Shown: positions 9,201 to 16,932 of the stretch, one piece after another
Position numbering within the stretch: position 1 is the first letter of the stretch
How the letters are laid out: every line of letters begins with the position of its first letter
Source: NCEH01 sp043195135
GTDB taxonomy: Bacteria > Pseudomonadota > Alphaproteobacteria > Rhizobiales > Xanthobacteraceae
Reading direction: 5' to 3' (one strand)
Assembly (NCBI RefSeq): GCF_043195135.1
Contig: NZ_JBAFWP010000008.1
DNA: 64,000 nucleotides
Position numbers and translations under genes: made by a program
Notes under the pieces: model-generated
Told to the model about the DNA's origin: nothing
Database searches by the model: none
Seen by the model: only the letters and a program-made list of their open reading frames with translations

Positions 9201-9219
9201 AGAGGAGATTTTCGCCATT
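9201..9219 (+). promoter_or_regulatory. Shine-Dalgarno site placing the infC start at AUU
   Basis: AGAGGAG at 9201-9207 stands nine bases before ATT 9217-9219. The in-frame ATG at 9196 has no site in front of it, and the in-frame ATG at 9229 is 21 bases from AGAGGAG. An AUU initiation codon is the known basis of IF3 self-regulation in other bacteria. Confidence 0.7.
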
Positions 9220-9753
9220 CGTCGCCCCATGAGACCCGTCGCGCCGGAGAAGGATGGTCCGCGCGTCAATGAGGAAATCCGCATCCGCGAAGTGCAGCTG
9301 ATCGATCAGGATGGGCAGAACCGCGGTGTGGTGGCAATCCGCGATGCCCTCCAGCTCGCGCAGGAAGCCGGCCTCGATCTCGTGGAGATCGCGCCCAATT
9401 CCGCCCCGCCCGTCTGCAAGATCCTCGATTTCGGCCGGTTCAAGTATCAGAACCAGAAGAAGGCCAGCGAGGCGCGCAAGAAGCAGAAGGTGGTCGAGGT
9501 CAAGGAAATCAAGCTGCGCCCCGGCATCGACACGCACGACTACGAAGTGAAGATGCGCTCCATGCAGCGGTTCTTCGAAGAAGGCGACAAGGTGAAGGTC
9601 ACCCTGCGCTTCCGTGGCCGTGAGATGGCGCACCAGGACATCGGCTACAAGCTGTTGCAGAAGCTGCGCGACGACGTCGCCACCATTGCCAAGGTGGAGG
9701 CCGAGCCCATGCTGGAAGGCCGGCAGATGATCATGATCCTGGCGCCGCGCTGA
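9217..9753 (+). CDS. infC: Translation initiation factor IF-3 (AUU start)
   Basis: 178 residues with the AUU start, close to the usual length of about 180. The N-domain motif PRVNEEIRIREVQLID is followed by ALQLAQEAGLDLVEI, a basic linker (QNQKKASEARKKQK), and the C-domain REMAHQDIGYKLL. IF3 binds the 30S subunit, prevents subunit joining and discriminates against non-standard start codons, so an AUU start gives autorepression. A strong terminator follows at 9781. In many bacteria infC is contiguous with rpmI-rplT; here two opposite-strand BA14K genes separate them. Confidence 0.95.
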   Translation: MRRPMRPVAPEKDGPRVNEEIRIREVQLIDQDGQNRGVVAIRDALQLAQEAGLDLVEIAPNSAPPVCKILDFGRFKYQNQKKASEARKKQKVVEVKEIKLRPGIDTHDYEVKMRSMQRFFEEGDKVKVTLRFRGREMAHQDIGYKLLQKLRDDVATIAKVEAEPMLEGRQMIMILAPR

Positions 9754-9780
9754 AGGGCGACGGACGACTGGCCAAAACAG

Positions 9781-9808
9781 AGCCCGGATCTTTCGATCCG
9801 GGCTTTTT
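9781..9808 (+). terminator. Rho-independent terminator of infC
   Basis: Perfect 10-bp stem AGCCCGGATC / GATCCGGGCT with a TTTC loop, followed by a run of T residues. Confidence 0.9.
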
Positions 9809-9844
9809 CTTTGGGCTCATGCATCTCGTGCGGCAGTTGCCGCA

Positions 9845-10291
9845 TCAGGTGCAGGGGTGGCGCAGGCCGTCATAGCCGAGATAGGTGCCGCTCGCGGGGT
9901 CGAACGAGCGATAGCGGGAGGCGCAATAGGCCGCCCAATTGCCCGGAGGCGGAGCGGAATTGGCGGCATTGGCCGCGCTCGCCGCCGCCGCGCCCAGCAT
10001 CATGCCGCCGACCACGCCGGCCGCGACCGCCGCGCCGTTATTGTTGTTGCACCCGCCCCAGCCGCAATTGCGATAGCCGTAGCCGTAGCGCGGGCCGCCC
10101 CAGCCCGGCCCATAGCCGGGACCGCCCCAGCCGGGGCCGCGCCATTGCACGTTGGTGACCGGGGCTGCGACCGGGGCTGCGTCCTGGGCGACGCCGATCG
10201 GCGCGGGGCGCAGCGGCTGCGCCTGCGCTCCGGAAAAAGCGAGGGCCGCAGTGAGGCCGGCGGCCGCGAACAGGGAAAGAGTCTTACGCAT
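9845..10291 (-). CDS. BA14K family protein (short)
   Basis: 148 residues: signal peptide (residues 1-24, cleavage after GAQA), a Gly/Trp/Tyr/Asn-rich middle, an Ala-rich hydrophobic segment, and the C-terminal BA14K motif YCASRYRSFDPASGTYLGYD followed by RHPC. BA14K is named for a 14-kDa immunoreactive Brucella protein with lectin-like activity and is common in Hyphomicrobiales; its role in the envelope is unclear. The paralogue lies immediately upstream on the same strand. Confidence 0.85.
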   Translation of the reverse strand: MRKTLSLFAAAGLTAALAFSGAQAQPLRPAPIGVAQDAAPVAAPVTNVQWRGPGWGGPGYGPGWGGPRYGYGYRNCGWGGCNNNNGAAVAAGVVGGMMLGAAAASAANAANSAPPPGNWAAYCASRYRSFDPASGTYLGYDGLRHPCT

Positions 10292-10331
10292 CGGATGCTT
10301 CTCCTTTGGGAAGGAAACGCCCCGGAGGCGG

Positions 10332-10367
10332 AAAAGATCGCCGCCCTCACGCGTGTGTGAAGGCGGC
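10332..10367 (-). terminator. Rho-independent terminator of the upstream BA14K gene
   Basis: Read on the minus strand, GCCGCCTTCAC pairs with GTGAGGGCGGC (one G-T pair) and is followed after GATC by TTTT. It lies between the two BA14K genes, so they are probably separate transcription units. Confidence 0.6.
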
Positions 10368-10405
10368 GTGTCGGACCGGGGGAGATGCGCCCGGCACGGG
10401 GCCGC

Positions 10406-11026
10406 TCAGGGGCAGGGATGCCGCCGCCCGTCGTAGCCGAGGAAGGTGCCGCTGCGCGGATCGTAGGAGCGATAGCGCTGGGAGCAATAGGCGACCCAAT
10501 TGGTGCCCGGAGGCGGCGCCTGGTTGGCGGCGAGGGCCGCCGCGGAGCCGATCACAACGCCGGTGGCGACCGCGCCGCCATAGCCCCAGCCGGGACCCCA
10601 GCCCGGACCCCATCCACCGCCCCAGCCCCAGCCGGGCCCGTAGACCGGCGCATAGCCCCAGCCCGGACCCCAGCCGGGACGATTCCATCCCCAGGCGGGA
10701 CGGCCGGCCCATCCCGGTCCGCCGCCCCATCCGGGCCGACCCCATCCGGGACGTCCCGCCCAGCCGGGCCGCCCGCCCCAGCCGGGACCGCCCCATCCGG
10801 GGCGTCCGCCCCATCCGGGCCGACCACCCCAGCCGGGCCGGCCACCCCAGCCGCGCCGATATTGAACCTGTTCGATGGGGAAGGCCGCGGTGCTCGCCGC
10901 TTTCGCGCTCAGGGGCTGGGAGGCCCCGAGCCGCAGGACTTGCGCGCCGGCCGGCGCCATACTGAACCCAAGGCCCGCCACCGCGAGGGCGGCGGTGAAG
11001 ACTGAAACACGCAAAGGCGTCCGCAT
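10406..11026 (-). CDS. BA14K family protein with long Gly-Trp-Pro repeat
   Basis: 206 residues from ATG 11026, chosen because GCAGGAG stands six bases upstream; the ATG at 11032 abuts that site. A signal peptide (cleavage after GAQV region, about residue 27) is followed by about 95 residues of degenerate GWGGRP / GWGPGW repeats, an Ala-rich hydrophobic segment, and the BA14K ending YCSQRYRSYDPRSGTFLGYD with RHPC. The C-terminal 40 residues are nearly the same as in the neighbouring paralogue, so the pair arose by duplication, with the repeat expanded in this copy. Confidence 0.85.
   Translation of the reverse strand: MRTPLRVSVFTAALAVAGLGFSMAPAGAQVLRLGASQPLSAKAASTAAFPIEQVQYRRGWGGRPGWGGRPGWGGRPGWGGPGWGGRPGWAGRPGWGRPGWGGGPGWAGRPAWGWNRPGWGPGWGYAPVYGPGWGWGGGWGPGWGPGWGYGGAVATGVVIGSAAALAANQAPPPGTNWVAYCSQRYRSYDPRSGTFLGYDGRRHPCP
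10580..10857. repeat. In-gene tandem repeats coding for GWGGRP units
   Basis: Imperfect short units built on CCCCAGCCGGGCCG / CCCCATCCGGGCCG recur through this stretch, matching the repeated Gly-Trp-Gly-Gly-Arg-Pro units of the BA14K protein. Such runs change length by slippage. Confidence 0.85.
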
Positions 11027-11331
11027 CGTCATCTCCTGCCCGGATTCCCGCCGGGCGCAAGGCACGAGGCCCCCAGCCTCAATGCGGTAACAAAGCAGAG
11101 CGAACGGGCGCAAAAATGGCGGCTTGAGCCTTGGAGGACGCCGACTTGTGTTGCAGCGCACGGTTTTGCAAGGCGAGCCGGCTTGCGTTTCGCGTGACAG
11201 TCCTGTAACGAGTGCGGCCTTCGAACCGGCCGGCGACAAGGGCTGCCGTGTTGGTTCTTATCGCTCATATCAACAAAAGGCTGAATGCCCCGTGCGGCAA
11301 CGTGCGGCGGATGGCGGTCACGGAGAGCAAA
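11027..11331. other. Divergent intergenic region between BA14K and rpmI
   Basis: 305 bp holding the promoters of the minus-strand BA14K gene and the plus-strand rpmI-rplT unit. I see no reading frame with coding character, no clear -10/-35 pair, and no convincing match to a ribosomal-protein leader. An L20-type autoregulatory leader may exist here but cannot be shown by eye. Confidence 0.4.
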
Positions 11332-11532
11332 ATGCCCAAGATGAAGACCAAGTCGGGAGCGAAGAAACGCTTCCGTCTGACGGGTACCGGGAAAGTTATC
11401 GCCTCCCAGGCCGGCAAGCGGCACGGGATGATCAAGCGGACCAATGCCCAGATCCGCAACCAGCGCGGCACCACCATCCTTTGCGAGAGCGATGGACGGG
11501 TGATCCGCAAGTCGTTCCTGCCGAACGGCTGA
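11332..11532 (+). CDS. rpmI: 50S ribosomal protein L35
   Basis: 66 residues, the standard length. Begins MPKMKTKSGAKKRF and contains the family hallmark GKRHGMIKR. Highly basic, as expected for an rRNA-binding protein. The start at 11332 follows GGAGAGC; the longer upstream frame is not conserved. rplT follows 27 bp downstream in the same unit. Confidence 0.97.
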   Translation: MPKMKTKSGAKKRFRLTGTGKVIASQAGKRHGMIKRTNAQIRNQRGTTILCESDGRVIRKSFLPNG

Positions 11533-11559
11533 CGCACTGCGATCTGAAGGAGATCATCC

Positions 11560-11922
11560 ATGGCCCGCGTGAAACGTGGCGTAACTTCCCACGCCAAGCA
11601 TAAGAAGGTCTTTGAAGCCGCCAAGGGCTTCTATGGCCGTCGTAAGAATACCATCCGCGCTGCGAAGTCGGCCGTCGAACGGTCGATGCAGTATGCCTAC
11701 CGCGACCGCAAGGTGAAGAAGCGCACGTTCCGCGCGCTCTGGATCCAGCGCATCAACGCCGGCGTGCGCGAACTCGACCTCGGCCTGACCTATGGCGGCT
11801 TTATCAACGGTCTCGCGAAGGCGGGGATCGAAGTGGACCGCAAGGTGCTCTCGGATATCGCCATCCACGAGCCCGAGGCGTTCAAGGCCCTGGTGGAGAA
11901 GGCCAAGGCCGCCTTGGCCTGA
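11560..11922 (+). CDS. rplT: 50S ribosomal protein L20
   Basis: 120 residues. Starts MARVKRGVTSHAKHKK and carries GFYGRRKNTIRAAK and WIQRINAGVRE, all typical of L20. AAGGAG precedes the ATG. L20 binds 23S rRNA early in assembly and in some bacteria represses its own operon. A terminator follows at 11961, which ends the rpmI-rplT unit before pheS. Confidence 0.97.
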   Translation: MARVKRGVTSHAKHKKVFEAAKGFYGRRKNTIRAAKSAVERSMQYAYRDRKVKKRTFRALWIQRINAGVRELDLGLTYGGFINGLAKAGIEVDRKVLSDIAIHEPEAFKALVEKAKAALA

Positions 11923-11960
11923 GGCTCATCCCGGCGCGACCCGCCCGACCGAGACTGACA

Positions 11961-11991
11961 AGCCCCGCGCGGAGATCCGTTCGGGGCTTTT
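11961..11991 (+). terminator. Terminator of rpmI-rplT
   Basis: AGCCCCG (11961-11967) pairs with CGGGGCT (11982-11988), followed by TTTTC. Confidence 0.8.
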
Positions 11992-12027
11992 CGCTTTGCG
12001 CGCGACGCGTCTATAACCGGCGCCGAA

Positions 12028-12130
12028 TTCATCCCGTCATGGCCGGGCGCGCCCCGTCCATCCAGGCCGCTCCCGCAAGCCCTGCTGTCACGGAGCGATG
12101 TGGACCCCCGGGACAAGCCGGGGGATGACG
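12028..12130. repeat. Intergenic palindromic repeat upstream of pheS (second repeat family)
   Basis: Contains CCCGTCATGGCCGGGC near 12032 and CCCCCGGGACAAGCCGGGGG at about 12105-12124, a hairpin of seven pairs with a GACAAG loop. This type of ATGGCCGGG / GGACAAGCC palindrome is a widespread intergenic repeat of alphaproteobacteria and differs from the CCCTCCCC family elsewhere in the window. Confidence 0.7.
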
Positions 12131-12150
12131 ATGCAACGAATGGCTGAATC

Positions 12151-13260
12151 ATGTCCGAGCTCGTTTTGACCGATCATCCCGGCCTTGATGCCCTGGAGCG
12201 TGAGGTCTCCGCCGGGATTCTCGCGGCCGGCGACGAAGCCGCGCTGGAAGCGGTGCGCATCGCCGCCCTCGGCAAGAAGGGCAGCGTCTCCGAGCTGCTG
12301 AAATCGCTCGGCGCCATGAGCCCGGACGAGCGCAAGACCATGGGGCCGGCCATCAACGGCCTGCGCGACCGTGTGCAGGGCCTGCTCGCCGTCCGCAAGG
12401 AGGCGCTGAAATCCGCCGCCCTGGAAGCGCGCCTCGCCACCGAGCGCGTGGATGTGAGCCTGCCGGTGCGCGAGCCGCGCGCCGAGATCGGCCGCGTGCA
12501 TCCCATCACCCAGGTCACCGAGGAACTCACCGCGATCTTCGCCGACATGGGGTTCTCGGTGGCGGAAGGGCCGGACATCGAGACCGATTTCTATAATTTC
12601 ACCGCGCTGAACTTCCCCGCCGGCCATCCGGCGCGCGAGATGCACGACACCTTCTTCCTGCCGCCCAATGCCGAGGGCGAGCGCAAGGTGCTGCGCACCC
12701 ACACCTCCCCGGTGCAGGTGCGCACCATGATGAGCAAGACCCCGCCGATCCGCGTCATCTGCCCCGGCCGCACCTATCGCTGCGACAGCGACCAGACCCA
12801 TACCCCCATGTTCCACCAGGTGGAGGGGCTGGTGATCGACAAGGGCTCCCACATGGGCCACCTCAAATGGATCCTGCAGGAATTCTGCAAGGCCTTCTTC
12901 GAGGTGGAAAATGTGACGATGCGCTTCCGCCCGTCCTTCTTCCCCTTCACCGAGCCGAGCATGGAAGTGGACATCCAGTGCGACCGCTCGCGCCCCGGCG
13001 AGATCCGCTTCGGCGAGGGCAATGACTGGCTGGAGATCCTGGGCTGCGGCATGGTGCATCCCAATGTGCTGCGCAATTGCGGCATCGACCCGGACGTCTA
13101 CCAGGGCTTCGCCTGGGGCATGGGCATCGACCGCATCGCCATGCTGAAATACGGCATGAGCGATTTGCGCGCCTTCTTCGAGGCGGACGTGCGCTGGCTC
13201 TCCCACTACGGCTTCCGCCCGCTGGACTTCCCGACCCTGGCCGGCGGGTTGAGCGCGTGA
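12151..13260 (+). CDS. pheS: Phenylalanine-tRNA ligase alpha subunit
   Basis: 369 residues. The N-terminal coiled-coil part is followed by the class II catalytic core: motif 2 in CPGRTYRCDSDQTHTPMFHQ and motif 3 in GMGIDRIAMLKYG. With PheT it forms the alpha2-beta2 enzyme that charges tRNA-Phe. The normal pheS-pheT adjacency is interrupted by 742 bp of repeats plus a DUF559 gene, so the two subunits depend on read-through or separate initiation for balance. Confidence 0.97.
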   Translation: MSELVLTDHPGLDALEREVSAGILAAGDEAALEAVRIAALGKKGSVSELLKSLGAMSPDERKTMGPAINGLRDRVQGLLAVRKEALKSAALEARLATERVDVSLPVREPRAEIGRVHPITQVTEELTAIFADMGFSVAEGPDIETDFYNFTALNFPAGHPAREMHDTFFLPPNAEGERKVLRTHTSPVQVRTMMSKTPPIRVICPGRTYRCDSDQTHTPMFHQVEGLVIDKGSHMGHLKWILQEFCKAFFEVENVTMRFRPSFFPFTEPSMEVDIQCDRSRPGEIRFGEGNDWLEILGCGMVHPNVLRNCGIDPDVYQGFAWGMGIDRIAMLKYGMSDLRAFFEADVRWLSHYGFRPLDFPTLAGGLSA

Positions 13261-13265
13261 ACCCC

Positions 13266-13456
13266 CTTGAATTCCCCTCCCCCCGTGCGGGGGAGGGCCA
13301 GGGTGGGTGGTATGGCGCCCTTCGCCCTGATGCTGGGAGTTACGGCACGGCTGGACCCCCCTCCCCAACCCTCCCCCGCAAGGGGGGAGGGAGCTTAGCC
13401 GTCCATGCGGTCGAAAAGCCCTCTCCCGCGTGCGGGGGAGGGTTGGGAGGGGGAAT
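13266..13456. repeat. Three REP-like elements between pheS and the DUF559 gene
   Basis: Elements at about 13268-13310, 13360-13394 and 13422-13456 share the CCCTCCCCC-GC-GGGGGAGGG core; the second and third are in inverted orientation. They fill most of the gap after the pheS stop codon and end within 26 bp of the DUF559 start. Confidence 0.85.
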
Positions 13457-13481
13457 GCAGCGCTTCCGGCAGGAGCCTGGC

Positions 13482-14006
13482 ATGGGAGATGACGAACACA
13501 AGCCGCGCTGGCGCACCGGCCGCCTTCTGCGCAGCCGCGCCCGCGATCTGCGCGTAAATTCCACCGACGCCGAGCAGATGCTCTGGTTCGAACTGCGGGC
13601 CCACCGCTTGAACGGCCTGCGGTTTCGCCGGCAGCATCCCTTCGCCGGCTATGTCGCCGATTTCGCCTGCCTGTCCGCCCGGCTGATCGTGGAAGTGGAC
13701 GGCGGCCAGCATTATCAGGATGCCGGGCGAACCCGCGATGCGCGGCGCGATGGCGTCTTTATCGCGAGCGGCTATCGGGTGCTGCGGTTCAGCAATCTGG
13801 ACGTGCTGCAGAATCTGCCCGGCGTGCTTGAAACCATTGTCGCTGCGGCCTGCGCCACTATGCCCCCTCCCAACCCTCCCCCGCACGCGGGAGAGGGCTT
13901 TGCCGACCCTTCGAAAATCATTGATCCACCTTCATCGCAGGCTTCTCCACCCCCTCTCCCGCTTGCGGGGGAGGGTCGGGGAGGGGGAAGCGGAGCATCA
14001 GAATGA
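13482..14006 (+). CDS. DUF559 domain nuclease-like protein inserted between pheS and pheT
   Basis: 174 residues. Residues 1-125 are a DUF559 domain, a member of the restriction-endonuclease-like (Vsr/PD-(D/E)XK) fold: Glu31 in DAEQMLWFELR, FRRQHPFAGYVADF, then Asp60 and the EVDGGQH motif with Glu71 and Asp73. AGGAG seven bases before ATG 13482 supports this start. Residues 127-174 are encoded by two REP-like repeats (NPPPHAGEG and LPLAGEGRGGGS) and are probably not part of the fold. The stop codon overlaps the pheT start as ATGA, so translation could be coupled. Activity and target are unknown. Confidence 0.8.
   Translation: MGDDEHKPRWRTGRLLRSRARDLRVNSTDAEQMLWFELRAHRLNGLRFRRQHPFAGYVADFACLSARLIVEVDGGQHYQDAGRTRDARRDGVFIASGYRVLRFSNLDVLQNLPGVLETIVAAACATMPPPNPPPHAGEGFADPSKIIDPPSSQASPPPLPLAGEGRGGGSGASE
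13862..13990. repeat. Inverted REP-like pair forming the 3' end of the DUF559 gene
   Basis: Left element 13862-13898 and right element 13947-13990 are near reverse complements with the same core as the pairs at 6.3 and 35.6 kb. Both are read in frame as the C-terminal tail of the DUF559 protein and the second ends 13 bp before the pheT start. Confidence 0.85.
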
Positions 14007-16417
14007 AATTCACCTTCTCCTGGCTCCAAGAGCATCTCGAACCCACGGCCTCCTTCGAGGAGATCGTCGACCGCCTGTCGCTGATCGGCCTTGAGGTCGA
14101 GGGCGTGGAGGACAAGGCGAAGGCGCTGGCGCCGTTCGTGGTGGGCGAGGTGCTGACCGCGCAGAAGCATCCCAATGCCGACAAGCTGAAGGTCTGCACC
14201 GTTTCCATCGGCAAGGGCGAGCCGATCCAGGTGGTGTGTGGCGCGCCCAACGCCCGCGCCGGCCTGAAGACCGTGTTCGCGGCGCCGGGCACGATCATTC
14301 CCGCCACCGGCACCGAGTTGAAGATCGGCAAGATCCGCGACGTGGAAAGCCGCGGCATGCTGTGCTCGGCCCGCGAGATGGGCCTTTCGGAAGAGCATGA
14401 CGGCATCATGGAATTGCCGCAGGACGCGCCGGTCGGCGCCCCGTTCGCCCAGGTGCTGGGGCTGAACGATCCGGTGGTGGAAATCGCCGTCACCCCCAAT
14501 CGCGCCGATTGCCTCGGCGTATCCGGCGTCGCGCGCGATCTTGCCGCCGCCGGGCTCGGCGAGCTGCTCGCCCCCCGCATCGCGCCGGTGGAAGGAAAAT
14601 TCCCCGCGCCGCTCAATGTGGCGCTCGATTTCGGCGCCACCCCGGCGCTCTGCCCGGCGTTCGCCATCCGTGTGATCCGCGGCGTGAAGAACGGCCCCTC
14701 GCCCGAGTGGATGCAGGAGAAGCTGCGCGCCATCGGGCTTCGGCCCATCAACGCGCTGGTGGACGTGACGAATTTCCTCACCTTCGACCGCAACCGGCCG
14801 CTGCACGTGTTCGACCTGAACAAGGTGAAGGGCGATCTCGTGGTGCGCCGCGCCAAGGCCGGCGAGACCCTGCTGGCGCTGGACGGGAAAACCTACGCGC
14901 TCGACGAGAGCATGTGCGTAATCGCCGACGACAAGGGCGTCGAGAGCCTCGCCGGCGTGATGGGCGGGGAAGAGAGCGGCTGCGACGAGACCACCACAGA
15001 CGTGGTCATCGAGAGCGCGCTCTGGGACCCCATCAACATCGCCCAGACCGGCCGCAAGCTGGGGCTGAATTCGGATGCGCGTTTCCGCTTCGAGCGCGGC
15101 ATCGACCCCGCCTTCACCGTGCCCGGGCTGGACCTCGCGACCCATATCATTCTCGACATCTGCGGCGGCGAGCCCTCCGAGATGGTGCTGGCCGGAGCGA
15201 TCCCGGACACCGCGCGCACCATTGATTTTCCCCTCGCGGAAGTGAAGCGCCTCTCGGGCCTTGAGGCGAGCGAGGACGAAATCCGCGAGGTGCTCACGCG
15301 CCTCGGCTTCGCGGTCTCCGGCACGGCGCCGATGGTGCAGGTGGTGCCGCCTTCCTGGCGCGCCGATATCGAGGGCAAGGCGGACCTGGTGGAAGAGGTG
15401 GTGCGCATCCTCGGCCTTGCCCGCGTTCCCGCCACCGAATTCCCGCGCGCCGACGACGCCCGTCGCCCGGTTCTGACGCCGCTTCAGCTCCGCGTGCGCA
15501 AGGCGCGCCGGGCGCTCGCCGCGCGCGGCATGGTGGAAGCGGTCACCTGGTCGTTCGTCTCCAAGGCGCAGGCCGAGCTGTTCGGCGGCGGCGCGGCGGA
15601 ACTGGCGCTCTCCAATCCCATCGCCTCGGAACTGTCCGACATGCGGCCGAGCCTGCTGCCGGGCCTCATCCGCTCGGCCCAGGCCAATGCGGACCGGGGC
15701 TATGGCGACGTGGCCCTGTTCGAGGTGGGGCAGGTGTTCGCCGGCGACCAGCCGAAGGACCAGCGCATGTCCGCCACCGGCATTCGCCGGGCCACCGCCA
15801 AGCCCGAGGGCGCCGGGCGCCATTGGGCGGGGGCGGCGAAGAGCGTGGACGCGTTCGACGCCAAGGCCGACGCCCTGGCGGCGCTCGCCGCCGTGGGCGC
15901 GCCGGTTGCGAACCTCCAGGTCACCACAGATGCGCCGGCCTGGTATCATCCCGGCCGTTCGGCGAGCCTGCGCCTCGGCTCCAACGTGCTCGCCACCTTC
16001 GGCGAACTGCACCCGCGGGTGCTGGAAGCGCAGGATGTGAGCGGGCCGCTGGTGGCGTTCGAAATCATTCTCGATCGCGTGCCCGAGGCCAAGGCCAAGC
16101 CCACCAAGGTGAAGCCGCCGCTCGATCTGTCCGCGTTCCAGCCGGTCAAGCGCGACTTCGCCTTCCTGGTGGATCGGCAGGTGGCGGCCGGCGACATCCT
16201 GCGCGCCGCCCAGGGCGTGGACAAGAAGCTGATCACCGACGCCTCGGTGTTCGACGTCTATGAGGGCGTCGGCATCGAGGAGGGGAAGAAGTCGGTCGCC
16301 ATCGAGATCACGCTTCAGCCGCGCGAGCGCACGCTGACCGATGCGGAGATCGAGGCCGTGGCGGGCAAGATTGTCGCCGACGTGGCGAAGAAGACCGGCG
16401 CCAGCCTGCGCGGGTAG
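14003..16417 (+). CDS. pheT: Phenylalanine-tRNA ligase beta subunit
   Basis: 804 residues, full length. An N-terminal tRNA-binding OB domain (VGEVLTAQKHPNADKLKV, about residues 45-65) is followed by the B3/B4 editing region, the B5 domain, a degenerate class II core and the C-terminal FDX-ACB anticodon-binding domain (QPVKRDFAFLVD near residue 715). The ATG overlaps the stop of the preceding DUF559 frame (ATGA). A terminator hairpin begins immediately after the TAG. Confidence 0.97.
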   Translation: MKFTFSWLQEHLEPTASFEEIVDRLSLIGLEVEGVEDKAKALAPFVVGEVLTAQKHPNADKLKVCTVSIGKGEPIQVVCGAPNARAGLKTVFAAPGTIIPATGTELKIGKIRDVESRGMLCSAREMGLSEEHDGIMELPQDAPVGAPFAQVLGLNDPVVEIAVTPNRADCLGVSGVARDLAAAGLGELLAPRIAPVEGKFPAPLNVALDFGATPALCPAFAIRVIRGVKNGPSPEWMQEKLRAIGLRPINALVDVTNFLTFDRNRPLHVFDLNKVKGDLVVRRAKAGETLLALDGKTYALDESMCVIADDKGVESLAGVMGGEESGCDETTTDVVIESALWDPINIAQTGRKLGLNSDARFRFERGIDPAFTVPGLDLATHIILDICGGEPSEMVLAGAIPDTARTIDFPLAEVKRLSGLEASEDEIREVLTRLGFAVSGTAPMVQVVPPSWRADIEGKADLVEEVVRILGLARVPATEFPRADDARRPVLTPLQLRVRKARRALAARGMVEAVTWSFVSKAQAELFGGGAAELALSNPIASELSDMRPSLLPGLIRSAQANADRGYGDVALFEVGQVFAGDQPKDQRMSATGIRRATAKPEGAGRHWAGAAKSVDAFDAKADALAALAAVGAPVANLQVTTDAPAWYHPGRSASLRLGSNVLATFGELHPRVLEAQDVSGPLVAFEIILDRVPEAKAKPTKVKPPLDLSAFQPVKRDFAFLVDRQVAAGDILRAAQGVDKKLITDASVFDVYEGVGIEEGKKSVAIEITLQPRERTLTDAEIEAVAGKIVADVAKKTGASLRG

Positions 16418-16440
16418 GGGCGGAATGGGGCCGCCCTTTT
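16418..16440 (+). terminator. Terminator of pheT
   Basis: GGGCGG (16418-16423) pairs with CCGCCC (16431-16436), followed by TTTT, starting directly after the pheT stop codon. Confidence 0.75.
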
Positions 16441-16457
16441 CGCACGCGCTTGCGCGC

Positions 16458-16604
16458 GCCCCCTCCCCAACCCTCCCCCGCACGCGGGAGAGGGGCGCGA
16501 AGGGCGAAGGGGCGCTTTTCGAAGTCGAGAGCAACGGTGCCACATTGCTCCCTCTCCCTCTCCCTCTCCCTCTCCCGCCTGCGGGGGAGGGTTGGGGAGG
16601 GGGA
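16458..16604. repeat. Inverted REP-like pair with an expanded CTCCCT tract
   Basis: Left element 16458-16496 and right element about 16566-16604 match the REP-like family in inverted orientation. The flank of the right element holds four perfect tandem CTCCCT hexamers (16548-16571), which look like slippage of the CTCCCT that normally starts the element. Confidence 0.85.
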
Positions 16605-16697
16605 AAGGGGAGGATGGGAAGATACCCCTCCTCCATGCCAACCCCCCACCCCTCGGCCGCTCCGAAGAGGAAAATAATCCTACAAGGAATAAATTCC

Positions 16698-16725
16698 TTG
16701 ACATTTCGTGCCGCCCGGCTATCCT
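16698..16725 (+). promoter_or_regulatory. Candidate sigma-70-type promoter
   Basis: TTGACA (16698-16703) and TATCCT (16720-16725) with a 16-bp spacer, preceded by an AT-rich stretch unusual for the window. No protein-coding start with a ribosome site follows within 350 bp, so it may drive a non-coding RNA or a long leader of the GFA gene. Confidence 0.5.
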
Positions 16726-16731
16726 GACCCC

Positions 16732-16880
16732 GCCTTGCACCAGGAGGGGCGCGTCCGGAGCGGCCTGATGTGCGGTGCAGGGGCGGTTGTCCGGCGGGTC
16801 GGGGCTTAACGCACTCCGCCCGTCAAAGAGGAGGCCCAAAGCGTGCGTCCCGGACCGGAGTTCGTTTGGCCGGTCGTGTT
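16732..16880 (+). ncRNA. Candidate structured RNA downstream of pheT
   Basis: Three nested complementary blocks are visible: GTCCGG 16753-16758 with CCGGAC 16850-16855, GGCCT 16762-16766 with AGGCC 16832-16836, and GGGCGG 16781-16786 with CCGCCC 16816-16821. Together they form one long, interrupted hairpin of about 100 nt right behind a promoter-like sequence. A long rod with internal loops recalls 6S RNA, but I cannot confirm that family by eye and the usual 6S neighbours are absent. No U-rich terminator is evident. The reading frames across this stretch are not protein-like. Confidence 0.4.
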
Positions 16881-16932
16881 GGGAGAGCGAGAACAACCCA
16901 CGCAGCGCACGAAGCGAGCCATAAATCACCGT

